This document shows positions 61,394 through 64,000 of a stretch of DNA of 64,000 bases, one piece after another. Source of the DNA: JBOGCH01 sp051656645 (GTDB lineage Bacteria; Bacteroidota; Bacteroidia; Bacteroidales; Marinifilaceae); NCBI GenBank assembly GCA_051656645.1, contig JBOGCH010000015.1, positions 72,348-136,347 of the forward strand, given 5' to 3'. Positions within the stretch are counted from its first letter, which is position 1. Each line of letters opens with the position of its first letter. The notes under the pieces were generated by a model. It searched no databases. It saw only the letters and a program-made list of their open reading frames with translations, and was not told where the DNA came from. A program made the translations under genes and the position numbers.

Positions 61394-63355
61394 ATGAAAC
61401 GTTTTCTTTTTACTTTATTTGTGTGCTTTATGTCAGTCTCGGTATTCTCGCAGTGGAACACTAAAAGATTACTGGAAATAGGGAAAAATGCAATATACTT
61501 TGATGACTATGTAAACGCTATAGATAACTTCAATAATATTATCCGTATAAAGCCTTACTTGGCAGAACCCTATTTCTTTAGGGGGTTAGCCAAACTTGGA
61601 CTTGATGACTACCAAGGTGCGGAACGCGATTTTACGGATGCATTAAATATTAGTCCTAATTACTTTCATGCATATATGTATAGGGGTATTGCACGGCATA
61701 ATCTTGGCAGATATGACGAGGCGTTAAAGGATTATAATTTGGCTATTGACTTAGATCCAGGTAATGCCTTTGTTTATGCCAATAGGGGGATTACATATGC
61801 TGAAATGGGAGAAAATGAAAATGCAGAGCAAAATTTCTCTCGTGCTATTTTTATAGATAGTAAACAATTGGGGGCGTATCTGAATCGTGCTATTGTACGT
61901 GAAAAGTTAGGAAATATTGATGGTGCTATTATGGATTGTAATGCAGCTATAAAGCTAAATATGTTTTCAGATGATGCTTATGGGCTTCGTGGGTATTTAT
62001 GGTTTCAACAAAAAGATTACCATAGTGCCATTGATGACTATAATCATGCTTTAAAAGCGAATCCATCAAATGTGCGTATTATAATGAGTCGTGCTATGGC
62101 CTGGTATGAAATGAAGGATTATGAGAAAACAATGTCTGACTATTCATTGGCAATAGAGAAGGATTCTACGAATATCTTCGCATTTTATAATCGAGCAATG
62201 CTGCGAGCTGAACTTGGAGATAACAATAGAGCTATTGACGATTTGGATCATGCAGCATTATTAAATCCTGAGAATATTCTTGTGTACTTCAATAGGGCAT
62301 TAATTAAAATGGAAATAAATGATCAGCTTGGAGCATATAATGACTTAACGGAGAGTATTCGATTATATCCTGATTTTGCGAAAGCCTATTTGGCTCGTGC
62401 AGCTGTCAATATGGAGATGAAGGATGAGCGTGCGGCATATACAGATAGGCGAACTGCTGATGAAATCATGAATCGTTACAAGCGAATGAAGGATGGCGAC
62501 GCAGATGCGCTGGTTGATACGTCAGCAAATTTCAAAAAGTTGATTGATATAAACTCAAATTCTGATAATCTTCGAGATATCGTAAATGGTAGATTACAGG
62601 ATAAGAAAGTTATTGTTGAGTTGCAAAATGGTTTCTATTTTCAGTATGTTTCAATGGATTCCCTTCGTACGGGTAGATATACAAACTATAGTAAGCATGT
62701 AATGGACTTTAATCAACGTCATAATTATAATCCGGCCATTGTTTTAAGTAATCGAGTTATTGGATATGAAAGTGGATTTGTAAATGAGCAAATAGAACGT
62801 CTTGCCCAAGAGATAAAGGATGCACCTACATTAGATAATTACTTGTTACGTGGTTCGTTCTATATGTCGAGGGAGGATTTTATGGCTGCAATATCTGATT
62901 TTGAACAGATGTTGAGAATGGAGCCTAATAATATGATAGCAATTGTAAACCTAGCCGAGGCGAAATCTAGAATGTATGATTTTATAGCTTCTGTGAACGA
63001 TAAGGGAACTATTGTTTTAGGAGATTCGCCGAAGAAACGCGATCAAATTGACTATACTGATGTTCGGAAACTATATGAGGAAGCATTACGAATCGATTCA
63101 GAATTTGGATACCTTCGTTTTAACCTTGCAAATAGTTATGCGAAGAATGGGCAAGTGGAAGAGGCGATACGTATTTATTCGGAAATAATTGCTGACGGAG
63201 AGTCGATAGCAGAGGCTTATTTTAATCGAGGATTGTTATATATCTATCAAGGCGATACAAAGAGAGCGAATATTGATTTAAGTAAGGCAGGAGAGCTGGG
63301 TATTACAGATGCATATAATATTATTAAGCGATATTGTAAGATTAAACGTTACTAA
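61394..63355 (+). CDS. Secreted tetratricopeptide-repeat protein
   Basis: A 653-residue periplasmic or envelope protein. Its signal peptide is 1-19 (MKRFLFTLFVCFMSVSVFS). At least ten TPR units follow: ALKDYNLAIDLDPGNAFVYANRG, HSAIDDYNHALKANPSNV and RAIDDLDHAALLNPENI are samples. The TPRs cover about 20-330, then a charged non-repeat region (about 350-470) is followed by a second group (about 480-650). There is no HTH, kinase or catalytic domain. It is likely a scaffold for protein complexes. It lies upstream of the rRNA operon and is transcribed towards it. Confidence 0.9.
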   Translation: MKRFLFTLFVCFMSVSVFSQWNTKRLLEIGKNAIYFDDYVNAIDNFNNIIRIKPYLAEPYFFRGLAKLGLDDYQGAERDFTDALNISPNYFHAYMYRGIARHNLGRYDEALKDYNLAIDLDPGNAFVYANRGITYAEMGENENAEQNFSRAIFIDSKQLGAYLNRAIVREKLGNIDGAIMDCNAAIKLNMFSDDAYGLRGYLWFQQKDYHSAIDDYNHALKANPSNVRIIMSRAMAWYEMKDYEKTMSDYSLAIEKDSTNIFAFYNRAMLRAELGDNNRAIDDLDHAALLNPENILVYFNRALIKMEINDQLGAYNDLTESIRLYPDFAKAYLARAAVNMEMKDERAAYTDRRTADEIMNRYKRMKDGDADALVDTSANFKKLIDINSNSDNLRDIVNGRLQDKKVIVELQNGFYFQYVSMDSLRTGRYTNYSKHVMDFNQRHNYNPAIVLSNRVIGYESGFVNEQIERLAQEIKDAPTLDNYLLRGSFYMSREDFMAAISDFEQMLRMEPNNMIAIVNLAEAKSRMYDFIASVNDKGTIVLGDSPKKRDQIDYTDVRKLYEEALRIDSEFGYLRFNLANSYAKNGQVEEAIRIYSEIIADGESIAEAYFNRGLLYIYQGDTKRANIDLSKAGELGITDAYNIIKRYCKIKRY

Positions 63356-63626
63356 TTGCTAGTTCCCCATAGTTAGGTGAAATATAATGCTGGGTTTGAT
63401 GTTTCGTAATGTTAATGTGACGGTACTATAAATCCAAGAAAGGATTTTGTTTATTGAATAGCATAAGAGTGCGAATGGGATATTGATGAGTAAGAATATA
63501 AAAAGTTCAAGTGGGTTTTAATTGTTAAGAAAAAAATATCAAAAAAAATTCCGACTTTAAACATCACATTCTCAATATCTTCATATAAAAGACGCGATAG
63601 CGTAGCAAAAATAATTTGCGAAATAA

Positions 63627-63657
63627 TTTGGAGGGTAAGAAAAAAGCTCTACTTTTG
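63627..63657 (+). promoter_or_regulatory. rRNA operon promoter P1
   Basis: TTTG 63627-63630, a 19-nt spacer and TACTTTTG 63650-63657 match the Bacteroidota TTTG-N19-21-TAnnTTTG form, followed by TATCCGC. Confidence 0.8.
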
Positions 63658-63799
63658 TATCCGCAATCACGACACAGCAACTGCTGAAACGGAAAATGCA
63701 ACGTTCTTTATTTGGTTTCTAATCTTAGCTTTGTTAAAATCATTTTGAATAAAAGATGATTGAGACAAGAAAAAAGATTTGAATTTTTTCTTGAAAAAA

Positions 63800-63832
63800 T
63801 TTGGAAGTAAAAATAAAAAACACTTATCTTTG
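63800..63832 (+). promoter_or_regulatory. rRNA operon promoter P2
   Basis: TTTG 63800-63803, a 21-nt spacer and TATCTTTG 63825-63832, then CATCCGC. It is 175 nt downstream of P1, and its surrounding bases resemble those of P1. Confidence 0.8.
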
Positions 63833-63981
63833 CATCCGCTTTCAAGAAGTAAAGCAACACAAAAACAAGACAAGAGTTCTTATAAAATATTGAGTAATTT
63901 AGACAGCAAGTGCGAGTCCATTTTGAAAATTCAAAGGATAATAACTGAGCGAAAGAGATAACAATTTGTACAAAATATTTT

Positions 63982-64000
63982 ACTATGAAGAGTTTGATCC
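63982..64000 (+). rRNA. rrs: 16S ribosomal RNA, first bases only
   Basis: The window ends in ATGAAGAGTTTGATCC, the standard 5' end of bacterial 16S rRNA. Only about 19 bases are inside the window. The exact mature 5' end is approximate. Confidence 0.9.

Larger units (their letters stand above)
63356..63981 (+). other. rRNA operon upstream and leader region
   Basis: Non-coding. It holds two promoters (P1 and P2, listed separately), a boxA-like GTTCTTTA at about 63703-63710 between them, and a weaker GTTCTTA after P2 at about 63876-63882. These sites resemble antitermination signals. The first 190 nt after the TPR gene show nothing distinct. The 149 nt from P2 to 16S are the leader, where RNA processing stems would be expected, but the partner beyond 16S is outside the window. 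Confidence 0.75.

Noticed and set aside
1..64000. tRNA genes and complete rRNA genes
   Set aside because: No tRNA cloverleaf was spotted in any intergenic gap. Only the first bases of 16S rRNA are inside.

Overview
The window comes from a member of the order Bacteroidales (Bacteroidota). The signs are a SusC/SusD locus with an ECF sigma factor and a FecR anti-sigma factor, many lipoproteins with an acidic stretch after the lipid-anchored cysteine, neighbouring DUF4270 and Kelch lipoprotein genes, a three-subunit fumarate reductase/succinate dehydrogenase with a di-heme type cytochrome b, and promoters of the Bacteroides form (TTTG, about 20 nt, TAnnTTTG). The DNA is AT-rich, and genes mostly lack a clear Shine-Dalgarno sequence. 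The last bases are the 5' end of a 16S rRNA gene, so the window stops at the start of a ribosomal RNA operon. Genus cannot be fixed from this alone.

Layout, left to right. (1) 1-3045: the end of lysC, lysA and rsmI, then a long inverted repeat. (2) 3302-17676: a peptide-directed Sus-like locus in which an ECF sigma factor and FecR regulate SusC (with an STN signalling domain), SusD, a DUF4843 lipoprotein, a PKD-like lipoprotein, two secreted S9 serine peptidases and a small lipocalin-like protein. It has no glycosidase, which points to peptides rather than glycans. (3) 17857-20944, minus strand: a ClC chloride channel and the hydrogenase maturase hydG. (4) 20945-21770: a gene-free stretch with a large nested palindrome. 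(5) 21771-31292: aspS, holB, ricT, two rhomboid proteases, a flippase-like membrane protein, a small membrane protein and mutL. (6) 31331-34750, minus strand: polyprenyl synthase, dCMP deaminase, an S41 protease and a DUF454 protein.

(7) 35015-38100: three tandem paralogous lipoproteins of unrecognised family. (8) 38200-43053: a TPR/HTH membrane regulator diverging from a secreted GH2 enzyme. (9) 43158-47393: two leucine-rich-repeat lipoproteins in tandem, with a transposase scrap between them. (10) 47523-50964: frdC-frdA-frdB. (11) 50965-51570: a second large palindrome of the same design as the first. (12) 51571-55792: an EamA transporter, a small membrane protein and a GH3/beta-lactamase-fold fusion that probably acts on cell-wall muropeptides. 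(13) 55933-61208: a thioredoxin-like lipoprotein, an outer-membrane barrel, a DUF4270 lipoprotein and a Kelch lipoprotein. (14) 61394-64000: a large periplasmic TPR protein, then tandem rRNA promoters and the start of 16S rRNA.

The most coherent functional unit is the peptide Sus-like locus. The least explained features are the paired palindromic elements at about 21.2 and 51.3 kb and the three-copy lipoprotein cluster. All family names are from reading motifs by eye. No database search was possible.
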